A DNA stretch of 12,185 bases from MHLP01 sp043736515. Lineage in GTDB: Bacteria > Patescibacteriota > Minisyncoccia > Phycocordibacterales > UBA6899. The DNA is taken from the NCBI GenBank assembly GCA_043736515.1, contig JAYTCK010000017.1, forward strand, positions 1-12,185. The letters run 5' to 3'. The notes beneath the pieces are model-generated. The model made no database searches and was not told where the DNA came from. It was given only the letters and a program-made list of their open reading frames with translations. Of this stretch, positions 1 to 8,004 are shown piece by piece (position 1 is the first letter of the stretch; the number at the start of each line of letters is the position of its first letter). A program made the position numbers and the translations under genes.

Positions 1-3000
1 ACAGATGTTCGTGCGGGTAACATCCTTTGTCTTACTTTTACTGATGCTGCGGCTATCAATATGCGCGAGCGACTTGCGCGGCTCATCGGAGCGGACGGGT
101 ATAAGGTTGCCGTGCACACATTTCATAGTTTTGCGAGCGATGTTATCGGCAATTATCCCGAATATTTTTACAATGGAGCTGACTTTCTTCCGGCAGACAA
201 TCTGAAACAGCTTGAAGTTTTGGAGGAGGTCTTTGCGGAGCTTCCCCGAAGTAATCCGCTTTCGTCAAAACACGGAGACGAGTTTACCTATTTGAACGAT
301 GCAAAAAAAGCCATTCAATCGCTGAAACGCGCAGGACTTTCGCCCGAGGAGTTCAGTGTCATTATCGAGGAGAACAAGAAAAGCCTTGGGGCAATATCGC
401 AAGGGATCGATACGGTGTTTGGGGAGCGGCTTTCACAGAAGAGTATCGAACTTGCAGCAACACTTGCCGCCACACTTGCAGCAAAGAAATCGCAGGGCGG
501 TTCCGTACAAGCACTTTCCCACACTGTCGCCCTTTCGCTTACACGAGCAGTCGCCCTTGCCAAGAAGGAAGGAAAGACCGCGCCGCTTTCTGTCTGGAAA
601 GAAAAATGGGCAAAAAAGAACGAAGATGGAGAGCGGGTATTCAAAGATGCACTGTATGTGGAAAAAATGGAAGCGCTCATGTATGTCTATCGCCGCTATC
701 GCGAATGCATGCACCGCGAGCGCTATTATGACTTCGACGACATGTTGCTTGATGTAGTGCAGGAGCTTTCCCGAAGTCCATCGCTACTTTCCGAACTCGA
801 AGAACGCTATCAGTATATTCTTGTCGACGAATTTCAGGATACCAACGACGCGCAGCTCCGACTTGTGCGGCTGCTTGGAAGCGCGGAGGTAAATGAAGGG
901 AAGCCCAACATCATGATCGTGGGGGATGACGATCAGGCAATCTATCGATTCCAGGGCGCTGAAATATCGAATATTTTAGATTTTCCGAAACAATTTACCG
1001 ACCATGCGCTTGTGGTGCTGACAAAAAATTATCGTTCAACGCAGCATATTCTTGATGTTGCTCGAGAAGTCATTGAAAAAAGCGAGGATCGGCTTGAAGC
1101 AGTCATACCCACTTTGGAAAAGAAGCTCGTTGCATCGCGCCCTGAACTTGGAGAAGGACATATTGTGCACATGCTACTCCCGACGCGTACACACGAATAT
1201 GCTTACATCGCCCGTGAGATTCACGACCTCATCGACAAAGGGCACGATCCTTCGGAGATTGCCGTTATTACGCGTAAACACAAAGAGCTTGAAGACATTG
1301 CTCGGGTGCTGGTCGCTTCAGGCATTCCTATTAACTACGAGCGGAAGCAGAACGTATTTGAGGAGCCGCACGTAAAGATGCTGATCGCCATGGCGCGTTT
1401 TGTCGCCTCGCTCATGCGTGATGGAATGCAGCCAGCAGACCACCTGCTCCCTGCAATTTTATCCGCACCGTTCTGGGGGCTTTCGCGAGAAACGGTTTGG
1501 GATATATCGGTACGCGCGGCCGGTCGTGATGACCGCATGTGGATCTCTGCCATGCGCGAACACCAGGATCAGTACGTGCGCGATATCGCCAATTGGTTCA
1601 TACGGCTCGGAGCTGATTCGCACCACGACCCGCTCGAGCGTATCCTCGATGAATTAATCGGCACCGAAGGCGTGCTCCTCCCCGGTGGTGGCGACGAAGA
1701 AATACACGAGATATCTACCCCGCCACCGGCATCAAAGCGTACGCGCACATTTAAGAGTCCGTTCCGAGAATTCTATTTTGGCAAAGATGTACGCGAGAGT
1801 GCGGAGTCGACATATCTCCTGTTTCTCTCGAGCCTGCGCGTGTTCATGAATACATTAAAAGTGTTTAAGAACGGCAAGCCGCTCTACATCGACGACATTG
1901 CGCTCTTTGTCGACATGCACGAGAGACACGACATCGCGCTTCCCGACACGACACCATTTGTGAGTGCAAAAAAAGCTGTGCATCTCATGACAGCACACAA
2001 AGCGAAGGGGCTTGAATTCGGTACCGTTTTCGTTGCTTCGTGCCAGGAAGAAATATGGGCAGGGAGAGGCTTTCCTAACAAATTACCTTTTCCTGCAAAT
2101 CTCCAGATTGAGCCGGGGGAAGGAGGGGACGACAGACTTCGTATTTTTTATGTTGCGATGACGCGCGCGAAGGAGCATCTGTATGTGACTTCATATCGAA
2201 AGAGTGACGCAGGAAAAGATTCTTTGAAGATTGGTTTTATTGTGCCCGAGCGTGATGGCGGAGCGATTGCGCAGCACCTCGCGGAGCAGGAGACGGCAAT
2301 ATCTGCGGAAGAGATAGTTCGGGGCATGTCGGAGCAAACCGAGAATCCCGCGTACTTCGAAGTCACCCCCGGCGAGCGCGCCATCCTCGAAGAGCGTGTG
2401 AAAGAGTATCACATGAGCGTCACCCATCTGAATAATTTTCTTGATGTGTCGCAGGGCGGGCCTGGATATTTTCTCGAACAAAATTTACTCAGTTTTCCGC
2501 AGGCGAAAAGCCCAAATAGCGTATATGGTTCCGCGATGCACAAGGCGGTGGAGCGATTTTATACTGAACTCAAAAGGACAGAGCAAATCCCCCCGGAGGA
2601 AAAACTTCTTGAAGCATTCCGTGCTGAAATGGCACGCGGACGGATCACCGAAAGCGAATACCGACACTTTCTCCGTGCAGGCGAGGAGGCACTACCTGTT
2701 TGGTACCGCGAGCGCGGAAAATTCGCCGATCGGAAAGATTATTCCGAATTCAACTTTAAGAGCCAGGGGGTCGTGGTGAGGGGAGCGCTCCTCTCGGGCA
2801 AGATCGACAAAATGATCGCGGAAGATAAAACGATGCTTGTTTGTGACTTTAAAACGGGAAAGGTGAAAAAAAGTTGGGAAGGCAAGGATGCGCGCGAGAG
2901 TATTACGCTCGCCAACTATCGGCGACAGCTGACGTTCTACAAGCTTCTTGTTGAGCATGCGCATACTTTTTCGGGCTTTCGCGTTGAGCGGGGAGTGCTT

Positions 3001-3201
3001 GAGTTCCTTGAACCAGAGGACGGACACATCGAGGAGCTCTCACTTTTACTCTCCGACAGTGATGCAAAGAGGCTTTCGACGCTAATCGAGGCAGTATACA
3101 AAAAAATCGTCAACCTGGATTTTCCTGATATCAGCGCTTATGAGCAGAATAGCAAGGGGATTTTGCAGTTTGAGGAGGATTTGATAGCGGGCAAAATATA
3201 A
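1..3201 (+). CDS. UvrD/AddA-like ATP-dependent DNA helicase with C-terminal PD-(D/E)XK nuclease, 5' truncated
   Basis: Superfamily 1A helicase-nuclease expected to unwind and resect DNA ends in recombination or repair. The frame is open to base 1, so the N-terminus and Walker A lie outside the window; the ATG at 61 falls inside motif Ia and is not the start. Numbering from base 1, visible motifs are Ia (LTFTDAAA, about 13-20), VDEFQD with the Walker B acids (275-280), GDDDQAIYRFQG (308-319), KNYRST (342-347), TAHKAKGLEF (664-673) and YVAMTRAK (717-724). The C-terminal third is a RecB-like nuclease: GSAMHKAVE with H847, GKIDK with D936, DFKTGK with D949 and K951, then QLTFY (976-980). All expected nuclease residues are present, so the domain looks active. 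Over 1,066 residues are visible, matching AddA-type length. No AddB-like partner is seen here. Helicase class is certain; the AddA-like assignment is inference. Confidence 0.95.
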   Translation, partial: TDVRAGNILCLTFTDAAAINMRERLARLIGADGYKVAVHTFHSFASDVIGNYPEYFYNGADFLPADNLKQLEVLEEVFAELPRSNPLSSKHGDEFTYLNDAKKAIQSLKRAGLSPEEFSVIIEENKKSLGAISQGIDTVFGERLSQKSIELAATLAATLAAKKSQGGSVQALSHTVALSLTRAVALAKKEGKTAPLSVWKEKWAKKNEDGERVFKDALYVEKMEALMYVYRRYRECMHRERYYDFDDMLLDVVQELSRSPSLLSELEERYQYILVDEFQDTNDAQLRLVRLLGSAEVNEGKPNIMIVGDDDQAIYRFQGAEISNILDFPKQFTDHALVVLTKNYRSTQHILDVAREVIEKSEDRLEAVIPTLEKKLVASRPELGEGHIVHMLLPTRTHEYAYIAREIHDLIDKGHDPSEIAVITRKHKELEDIARVLVASGIPINYERKQNVFEEPHVKMLIAMARFVASLMRDGMQPADHLLPAILSAPFWGLSRETVWDISVRAAGRDDRMWISAMREHQDQYVRDIANWFIRLGADSHHDPLERILDELIGTEGVLLPGGGDEEIHEISTPPPASKRTRTFKSPFREFYFGKDVRESAESTYLLFLSSLRVFMNTLKVFKNGKPLYIDDIALFVDMHERHDIALPDTTPFVSAKKAVHLMTAHKAKGLEFGTVFVASCQEEIWAGRGFPNKLPFPANLQIEPGEGGDDRLRIFYVAMTRAKEHLYVTSYRKSDAGKDSLKIGFIVPERDGGAIAQHLAEQETAISAEEIVRGMSEQTENPAYFEVTPGERAILEERVKEYHMSVTHLNNFLDVSQGGPGYFLEQNLLSFPQAKSPNSVYGSAMHKAVERFYTELKRTEQIPPEEKLLEAFRAEMARGRITESEYRHFLRAGEEALPVWYRERGKFADRKDYSEFNFKSQGVVVRGALLSGKIDKMIAEDKTMLVCDFKTGKVKKSWEGKDARESITLANYRRQLTFYKLLVEHAHTFSGFRVERGVLEFLEPEDGHIEELSLLLSDSDAKRLSTLIEAVYKKIVNLDFPDISAYEQNSKGILQFEEDLIAGKI

Positions 3202-3242
3202 CCCTCCCTGTGGATTGTGGTGTACACACAGAGTAATGCCTG

Positions 3243-3251
3243 TGTTATGAT
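3243..3251 (+). promoter_or_regulatory. possible extended -10 promoter for the pilin gene
   Basis: TG-T-TATGAT matches an extended -10 element in the 121-base gap between the helicase stop and the pilin ATG. No convincing -35 is seen at the usual distance. It would give a leader of about 65 bases. Confidence 0.3.
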
Positions 3252-3322
3252 TTATTTATGGTTGGCTCCCTTTTGGGATTACTCCACTTTCTTAATTATC
3301 CATAGTTTTTACACAATTATTT

Positions 3323-3877
3323 ATGTTTACTTCAATTAGAAATACGAAAAAAGGTTTTACGCTGATCGAACTCCTTGTGGTGATTTCCATCATCGGTGTT
3401 CTTTCTGCGGTCGTACTCGCAGCGCTCCAAACTGCTCGCACGAAATCCCGTGATGCAAAGCGCATTTCAGACATTGGTCAGATGCGAGTTGCGCTTGAGC
3501 TCTATTTCGACAAGGCAGATACCTACCCGACAACAACAGCCGCTGCTCCCTCAATAGCTGGTGGTGCGGACGGTGGTATTGTCGTTGTCTTCAACTATAA
3601 ATTCTTGCCGCAGGTACCTGTTATCCCCTCTCGTGTGAAAACGGAAACAACATACATTTATCGAGGCCTTACATCGGCGGGTGCTGATTGCGCAGGTGCA
3701 GTCTCATTTTGTCCAAAGTATATTATCGGCACGAATCTTGAGCGTCCGGACAACGTCGTGCTCCTCACTGATCCAGACGACATCATCGCCGCCGGCAACG
3801 TATTTTATGGTGCGAGCAATGATTGTCTCGTAAACACAGCTGGTGTAGCGGACCAATGCTACGCGCTTAAGTCCTAA
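3323..3877 (+). CDS. type IV pilin / type II secretion pseudopilin (PulG-like)
   Basis: Predicted 184-residue prepilin, a subunit of a type IV pilus or pseudopilus assembled at the cytoplasmic membrane. The N-terminus is a textbook class III signal: an 11-residue basic leader ending in Gly11, prepilin peptidase cleavage before Phe12, then FTLIELLVVISIIG with the conserved Glu at mature position 5 (E16). The hydrophobic alpha1 helix (about 12-35) runs into a polar helix rich in Arg/Lys and a short variable globular domain. Two Cys pairs (CAGAVSFC and a C-terminal pair in the last 20 residues) could form the disulfide-bounded D-region seen in pilins. No Shine-Dalgarno precedes the ATG, which lies in AT-rich sequence. 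No assembly ATPase, prepilin peptidase or other pilus gene is in the window, so whether it is a major or minor pilin cannot be told. Confidence 0.93.
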   Translation: MFTSIRNTKKGFTLIELLVVISIIGVLSAVVLAALQTARTKSRDAKRISDIGQMRVALELYFDKADTYPTTTAAAPSIAGGADGGIVVVFNYKFLPQVPVIPSRVKTETTYIYRGLTSAGADCAGAVSFCPKYIIGTNLERPDNVVLLTDPDDIIAAGNVFYGASNDCLVNTAGVADQCYALKS

Positions 3878-3901
3878 ATTCAGTTTGCAAGCGAGTCTTT
3901 C

Positions 3902-3967
3902 ATGGGCACAACAGAGGCTGAGGTGCCTATGGAACTCCGTGCAATTCTCCCGTACAATGTGCTCTAA
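3902..3967 (+). CDS. possible 21-codon leader ORF overlapping the xseA start
   Basis: An ATG at 3902 opens a 21-codon frame whose TAA overlaps the xseA ATG by one base (TAATG), the classical arrangement for translational coupling. It is in frame with the preceding pilin stop. The peptide begins MGTTEAEVPMEL and resembles nothing I recognise. No clear Shine-Dalgarno precedes either start. It may be chance. Confidence 0.15.
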   Translation: MGTTEAEVPMELRAILPYNVL

Positions 3968-5517
3968 TGGCTAATTTACGGCAACTCCTCTATGCATGGC
4001 GAGACGAAGAAGCTGCGAAGCGCGCGGTGGAGCTTTTTCGTATTCTTCCCGGCAGCGTGCTCGATGAGATCGTCAAAACATTGCCGCGGACCAAAGAGGA
4101 GCTTACGGTGATCAAGGGAATCAAAGATGCGAAATACCACGCATACGGGAAGGTCATCCTGGCAATGGTTGAGGAGTACACCGCAGAAAAACCCAAAGAA
4201 AAAGGAGGAGTCGCCGCAGATGAAATGCGCGCTGTGGGGGACATGATCCCCGGTGCCACTAAGATTGAGAAGGAAGAAGACGCTGTCTACTCGGTCAGCG
4301 GATACCTCGATATTGTGAACAATGCGCTCTGGCGACTCTCGGCACGAGTAAAGGGTGAGGTGACAAGTTTTAAATTTCAGGGGAGTGCGCTCTATATGGG
4401 GATCAAGGACGCAGACTCCGAGAGCGTAATGAATATCTTTATGTGGACCGCGGATTATTCATTGGCCGGGATTGAGATTGCGGAAGGACTTGAAATTATT
4501 GTTGAAGGCAAGAGCGAGATATACAAGCCGTCAGGAAGATTTAATTTTCGTGCTCATTCAATCGAGCTTGTGGGCGAGGGGGCACTCAAGATGTCGTATG
4601 ATGCCCTCAAAAAGAAGCTTGATGCAGAAGGGCTATTTGCACCTACAAAAAAACGCACGCTTCCCGAGTATCCAGAGCACATCGGACTTATCACTTCAAA
4701 AAACGGAGCGGTCATTCATGACTTTCTAAACAATCTGGGGAAATTTGGATACAAGGTACGGCTCACTGATGCACGTGTCGAGGGTGCCATGGCCGTCAAA
4801 GACATTCTCGCAGCGCTCAAATATTTTGAAACACAGCCAATTGATGCATTGGTTTTGGTGCGCGGGGGCGGATCGCTCGAAAGCTTGCAGGCATTTAACA
4901 ACGAGCTTGTGGTGCGTGCTATTGCCGCATTCCCCAAGCCTGTGCTCTGCGCTATCGGGCATGACAAGGATGTGCCGCTTTCGCAGCTCGCGGCGGACTA
5001 TGCACCCTCGACTCCTACCGCATGTACACACATTCTCAATCACTCATGGGAGCGTGCGACGGCTGAGATAAATTCTATTGAGCGCGATCTGATGGGTGCA
5101 ATGAATGATCGCTTGTGGCAGGCAAACTCCGAGCTTGAGCGCATGCAGGTGCTTCTTTCGGATAGCTTCGCAGAACTCTTCGAAAGCTTCCGCACTGCGG
5201 CGACAGCAGTGCGTGCGTATGTGCCCATGCTCGGAGCGGCACTTATGAACAGCAAACGTCAAAGCGAAGAGGCCATCCGACAAGCGGAGGTGCGGTATCG
5301 AGGAGCACTAGCAGCTATGGGGGACACGCTCAAAAGGCTGGGTGTTGAGCTCGAAACGCACAACCCACTGCGGCAGCTGCGCCTGGGCTACAGCATCCTT
5401 TCGCAAGGGGGAAAAGTGCTCCGCTCGACAGGAGGGAAGCAAGTGGGAGAGCATTTTGAAGCCCGCCTTGCCGATGGTACACTTGAGGCAACGATAACGT
5501 CGGTTACCAAATTTTGA
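3967..5517 (+). CDS. xseA: exodeoxyribonuclease VII large subunit with N-terminal HRDC domain
   Basis: Catalytic subunit of exonuclease VII, which degrades single-stranded DNA from both ends without ATP, acting in the cytoplasm with XseB. Length is 516 residues against roughly 400-460 for typical XseA. The extra part is the N-terminal ~75 residues, which read as an HRDC nucleic-acid-binding domain (LYAWRDEEAAKRA, LPRTKEELTVIKGIKDAKYHAYG). An OB-fold follows at about 107-205. The catalytic domain carries RGGGSLESLQAFN (R299 onwards), GHDKD (331-335) and STPTA (348-352), corresponding to the conserved RGGGS, GHE.D and TPTA motifs; the usual GHE is GHD here. A long helical region (about 360-460) and the conserved C-terminal GYSIL segment complete it. 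It is followed after 26 bases by xseB, which supports the assignment. Confidence 0.95.
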   Translation: MANLRQLLYAWRDEEAAKRAVELFRILPGSVLDEIVKTLPRTKEELTVIKGIKDAKYHAYGKVILAMVEEYTAEKPKEKGGVAADEMRAVGDMIPGATKIEKEEDAVYSVSGYLDIVNNALWRLSARVKGEVTSFKFQGSALYMGIKDADSESVMNIFMWTADYSLAGIEIAEGLEIIVEGKSEIYKPSGRFNFRAHSIELVGEGALKMSYDALKKKLDAEGLFAPTKKRTLPEYPEHIGLITSKNGAVIHDFLNNLGKFGYKVRLTDARVEGAMAVKDILAALKYFETQPIDALVLVRGGGSLESLQAFNNELVVRAIAAFPKPVLCAIGHDKDVPLSQLAADYAPSTPTACTHILNHSWERATAEINSIERDLMGAMNDRLWQANSELERMQVLLSDSFAELFESFRTAATAVRAYVPMLGAALMNSKRQSEEAIRQAEVRYRGALAAMGDTLKRLGVELETHNPLRQLRLGYSILSQGGKVLRSTGGKQVGEHFEARLADGTLEATITSVTKF

Positions 5518-5543
5518 TTCTAACCGCCCACAATCCCATAACC

Positions 5544-5753
5544 ATGCAAAAAGGAAATATTAATCTTGGCGAAACAATAAAAAAACTCCGTTCAATTACT
5601 GAATGGTTTGAGTCGCAGCAAGAAATCGACGTTGAGAAAGGTCTCGAGAAGATCAAGGAAGGTGCCGAGCTTATCAAGGGCAGCCGCTCACGGCTCAAGG
5701 AACTTGAAAATGAATTTGAGGAGGTCAAAAAGAAATTAGCTGAGAGTGACTAA
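5544..5753 (+). CDS. xseB: exodeoxyribonuclease VII small subunit
   Basis: A 69-residue, highly charged, almost wholly helical protein of XseB size, directly after xseA. It keeps the family layout: an N-terminal helix with LRSITEWFE, a segment like the family's L..G...LE motif (IDVEKGLEKIKEGAELI), and a heptad-like C-terminal helix (LKELENEFEEVKKKL) expected to wrap the helical stalk of XseA. I start it at the ATG at 5544; an in-frame TTG at 5514 would overlap the xseA stop and add ten residues lacking family character. No Shine-Dalgarno is visible, so translation may depend on coupling to xseA. Sequence alone would give a moderate call; the neighbour makes it strong. Confidence 0.88.
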   Translation: MQKGNINLGETIKKLRSITEWFESQQEIDVEKGLEKIKEGAELIKGSRSRLKELENEFEEVKKKLAESD

Positions 5754-5760
5754 TCTAAAC

Positions 5761-7500
5761 ATGCCTAAACGCAGAAATATTTTTATTCTGGGATTCATCT
5801 TTTCCTTCCTGCTCCCTATTACCGCGTTTGCCGAGGAACGTATCAGTGCATTCACCACTCATATAGAAATAAATGTGAACGGAAGTTTGTCGGTCCAAGA
5901 AGAAATCATATATGACTTTGGTGCGGATGCGGTCAATAAGCACGGGATATTCCGTGAGATACCACTTATTTATACACCTGCGGGCGCTACGGAAAGTACT
6001 CGCATTGAAATATCGAGCATATCGGTCTCGGATGGTAAAGGTACCCTGCGGCAGACGGATTATGAAGGGAGTGGCAATATTGTGAAGCTACGCATTGGCG
6101 ATCCTGATACGACGGTTACTGGCCCGCAGTTGTATGTCATTCGCTACACGGTGTGGGGAGGACTTCTGCAGCATTTGGGAAGTGATGAATTTTATTGGAA
6201 CATGACGGGGAACGAATGGAAGGTACCCATTGATCGTGTTCGGGGCGAAGTTGTGCTCCCGGCGCCACTTCCCACAAGTGTTGTGAGCTACGCCTGTTAT
6301 ATAGGAAGCAGCGGCGCAACATCGACATGCGCATCTACTATTACAACGGAAGGCACAGACCCAAACACTATTTCCAAGCTGCGTTTTGAGGACTCCGGTC
6401 TTGGCGCATATCAGGGGATGACTGTTAAGATCGCACTGCCTAAGGGTCTTGTTCTCTTCTCGCAGCCAAATATAAGAGAGGGAGAAGTATTTGCTCCACC
6501 GCCAGAATTAAATCGTTGGTGGACACAGTCGCTCTTTGGTTTTTCGCTCGTACTCCCATTTATTGTCTTTCGAGTAATGTTCAATATGTGGTGGACGCGG
6601 GGGAGAGACCCCAAGGGGAGGGGTACGATCATTACCGAGTACGATGTCCCCGAAGATCTGAGTCCCCTTGAAAGTGCGGTACTCGTCCACGGTAGTGTAA
6701 ATGCGAGCGCAATATCGGCGTCAATTGTAGACTTGGCTGAGCGCGGATTTTTGAAAATAGAACGTATTGTCGAGAAGGGGTTAATTTTCGATTCGACAGA
6801 CTATCAACTGATTCGACTATCGGAAAAATATACCGATCTTCCTCCTGCGGAAAAACTTATTCTTGAAAAACTTTTTGAAACTGATCGTGTCCGCGTATCT
6901 GCTCTCAAGAACAAGCTTTCGACAGTGGTAAGTGAGGCTGCAAACGCGACGTATCTCACACTTACAGGAAAACAGTATTTTGTTGAGAATCCCCACACCG
7001 TACGAAGTACCTACAGTATTGCAGGACTCGTGATGTGTGGAGTTGCCTTTTTTCTTCCAACCCTCAATTTTAGCGTACTGCTCTCCGGAATAATTATTCT
7101 CGGTTTTGCGTGGTTCATGCCAAAGATGACGGAACAGGGAGCAATTTTACGAGAGCGCTTGCTCGGATTTAAAAGCTATTTGAATGTTACTGAGAAGGAT
7201 CGTCTTAATTTTGCAAACGCACCGGAAAAAAACCCAACAATATTTGAAAAATTTCTTCCCTATGCAATGATCTTCGGCGTGGAGGAAGCATGGGCAAAAC
7301 AGTTTGAAGGAATGTTTATACAAGAGAACAAGCAAGGGGCTTGGTATAGCGGGAGCGGTCCACTCAATGCGACGTTGTTTGCAAAAGAAATGAGTGCATT
7401 TACTGAGAGCACAAATCACGCCTTTGCGTCATCAGGCGGATCGGGGGGCGGAGGATCTTCTGGGGGAGGGGGTGGGGGAGGCGGTGGCGGCAGCTGGTAA
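5761..7500 (+). CDS. DUF2207 family predicted membrane protein with poly-Gly C-terminus
   Basis: 579-residue envelope protein of the DUF2207 (YciQ-like) family, whose biochemical role is unknown. Residues 1-24 form a signal peptide (basic MPKRR, hydrophobic core, AFA cleavage box). The extracytoplasmic N-terminal domain shows the family hallmarks: an IEINVNGSLSVQEEIIYDF strand region, HGIFREIP, and DEFYWNMTGNEW. A membrane segment lies at about 257-278 and a hairpin of two at about 418-456, separated by a soluble region with SPLESAVLVHG. The last 22 residues are almost entirely Gly and Ser ending in SW, a low-complexity tail often seen on this family. The ATG at 5761 is preferred over the in-frame GTG at 5746 because it begins right at the signal peptide. 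It starts 7 bases after xseB, so it is probably cotranscribed with the exonuclease genes, although no functional link is known. Confidence 0.92.
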   Translation: MPKRRNIFILGFIFSFLLPITAFAEERISAFTTHIEINVNGSLSVQEEIIYDFGADAVNKHGIFREIPLIYTPAGATESTRIEISSISVSDGKGTLRQTDYEGSGNIVKLRIGDPDTTVTGPQLYVIRYTVWGGLLQHLGSDEFYWNMTGNEWKVPIDRVRGEVVLPAPLPTSVVSYACYIGSSGATSTCASTITTEGTDPNTISKLRFEDSGLGAYQGMTVKIALPKGLVLFSQPNIREGEVFAPPPELNRWWTQSLFGFSLVLPFIVFRVMFNMWWTRGRDPKGRGTIITEYDVPEDLSPLESAVLVHGSVNASAISASIVDLAERGFLKIERIVEKGLIFDSTDYQLIRLSEKYTDLPPAEKLILEKLFETDRVRVSALKNKLSTVVSEAANATYLTLTGKQYFVENPHTVRSTYSIAGLVMCGVAFFLPTLNFSVLLSGIIILGFAWFMPKMTEQGAILRERLLGFKSYLNVTEKDRLNFANAPEKNPTIFEKFLPYAMIFGVEEAWAKQFEGMFIQENKQGAWYSGSGPLNATLFAKEMSAFTESTNHAFASSGGSGGGGSSGGGGGGGGGGSW

Positions 7501-7519
7501 TCAAGACGCGCTTCAAATT

Positions 7520-7633
7520 GGGCGCTCTATAGTCTAAACGGATGCCAGAGGAGTAGTAGGCATCCTGGACCAGTATCATCGGAATGATACGAACATCTCA
7601 AAGCAGATGTGCATCCAAACGCCTAAGCGCTCC
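7520..7633 (+). other. cloverleaf-like structured sequence with a tRNA-type acceptor stem
   Basis: GGGCGCT (7520-7526) pairs over 7 bp with AGCGCTC (7626-7632). Inside lies a GTCT/GGAC stem at the D-stem position (7532-7535 / 7567-7570) whose loop holds a perfect 7-bp hairpin GGATGCC/GGCATCC. Then come a 7-bp hairpin GTATCAT/ATGATAC with loop CGGA and a 6-bp hairpin ACATCT/AGATGT. Order and sizes imitate a tRNA with an insert in the D-loop. It cannot be a working tRNA: the anticodon-like loop is 4 nt, there is no TTCRA T-loop, and about 15 unpaired bases precede the acceptor 3' strand. It is either a decayed tRNA or an unknown structured RNA. It shares D-loop insertion with the fragmented tRNA-Glu copy further right. 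Confidence 0.4.
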
Positions 7634-7638
7634 GCCTT

Positions 7639-7702
7639 AAAGACGGACTAAGGTCGGGCCTTGGCTCTGAAAGACCCGACCTTGGAGAAGTTGTCCGTCT
7701 TT
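7639..7702. repeat. long nested inverted repeat upstream of the small membrane protein gene
   Basis: An outer 10-bp stem AAAGACGGAC/GTCCGTCTTT (7639-7648 / 7693-7702) encloses a 9-bp stem AAGGTCGGG/CCCGACCTT (7650-7658 / 7675-7683). There is no T-tract right after it, so it is not a standard terminator for the upstream membrane protein gene. Its right arm touches the -35 of the next promoter, so it could influence initiation as DNA or stabilise the 3' end of the upstream mRNA. Confidence 0.6.
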
Positions 7703-7728
7703 GTCCATCATTTGTAAAAGGGTATACT
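7701..7728 (+). promoter_or_regulatory. sigma70-type promoter of the 67-residue membrane protein
   Basis: TTGTCC (7701-7706), a 16-base spacer and TATACT (7723-7728). Initiation about 7 bases after the -10 would fall on or next to the ATG at 7735, which predicts a leaderless transcript. Confidence 0.65.
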
Positions 7729-7734
7729 AAACTT

Positions 7735-7938
7735 ATGGATACTGAACTTAAAGCACGGCTTGAGGGGTTAGAGAAAAAGATTGATGCGGTCTATGTCTCT
7801 ACTGAAAAAACACGAAGATATTTCCAGTGGACAATGATCATCACGATTGTAATGTTTGTCCTCCCCGTGCTCGGACTCATCTTTGTGGTCCCTATGTTTA
7901 TTGCAAACTACACCAGCAGTTTTCAAGGACTCTTGTAG
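7735..7938 (+). CDS. small membrane protein, unknown function
   Basis: 67 residues. The first 30 form a charged amphipathic helix with heptad character (LKARLEGLEKKIDAV), followed by one or two closely spaced hydrophobic segments (about 32-58, containing a Pro and Gly kink). The likely topology is a cytoplasmic coiled coil anchored to the membrane. No conserved motif is recognised, and no function is offered. The promoter places the start site at the ATG and no Shine-Dalgarno is possible, so translation is probably leaderless. A hairpin with T-tract follows the stop within 15 bases, so this is a complete monocistronic unit. Confidence 0.75.
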   Translation: MDTELKARLEGLEKKIDAVYVSTEKTRRYFQWTMIITIVMFVLPVLGLIFVVPMFIANYTSSFQGLL

Positions 7939-7952
7939 GTTGTGCCGTCATT

Positions 7953-7980
7953 AAAAAACCTCGCATGAGCGAAGGTTTTT
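7953..7980. terminator. bidirectional terminator
   Basis: AAAAACCTCGC-ATGA-GCGAAGGTTTTT forms a stem with one bulged base and A/T tracts on both sides. On the plus strand it ends the small membrane protein gene. On the minus strand it lies right after the tRNA-Pro-derived element. It is nearly identical to the tRNA-Pro terminator 157 bases away. Confidence 0.75.
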
Positions 7981-8004
7981 AATATGGTCGGGATGCCGGG
8001 ATTT
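7959..8004. repeat. direct repeat, copy 1 (tRNA-Pro 3' end plus terminator)
   Basis: 46 bases matching 8116-8161 with one mismatch, the first 39 identical. On the minus strand it carries a tRNA-Pro 3' end (T-stem 3' strand, acceptor 3' strand, ACCA) and the downstream terminator hairpin. This copy is not attached to a complete tRNA. Confidence 0.9.

Noticed and set aside
315..680. Minus-strand open frames antisense to the helicase
   Set aside because: Shadow of the strongly supported helicase frame; no family features.
7639..7702. Rho-independent terminator of the DUF2207 gene
   Set aside because: The stem is long but not followed by a T-tract, and it lies about 140 bases after the stop.
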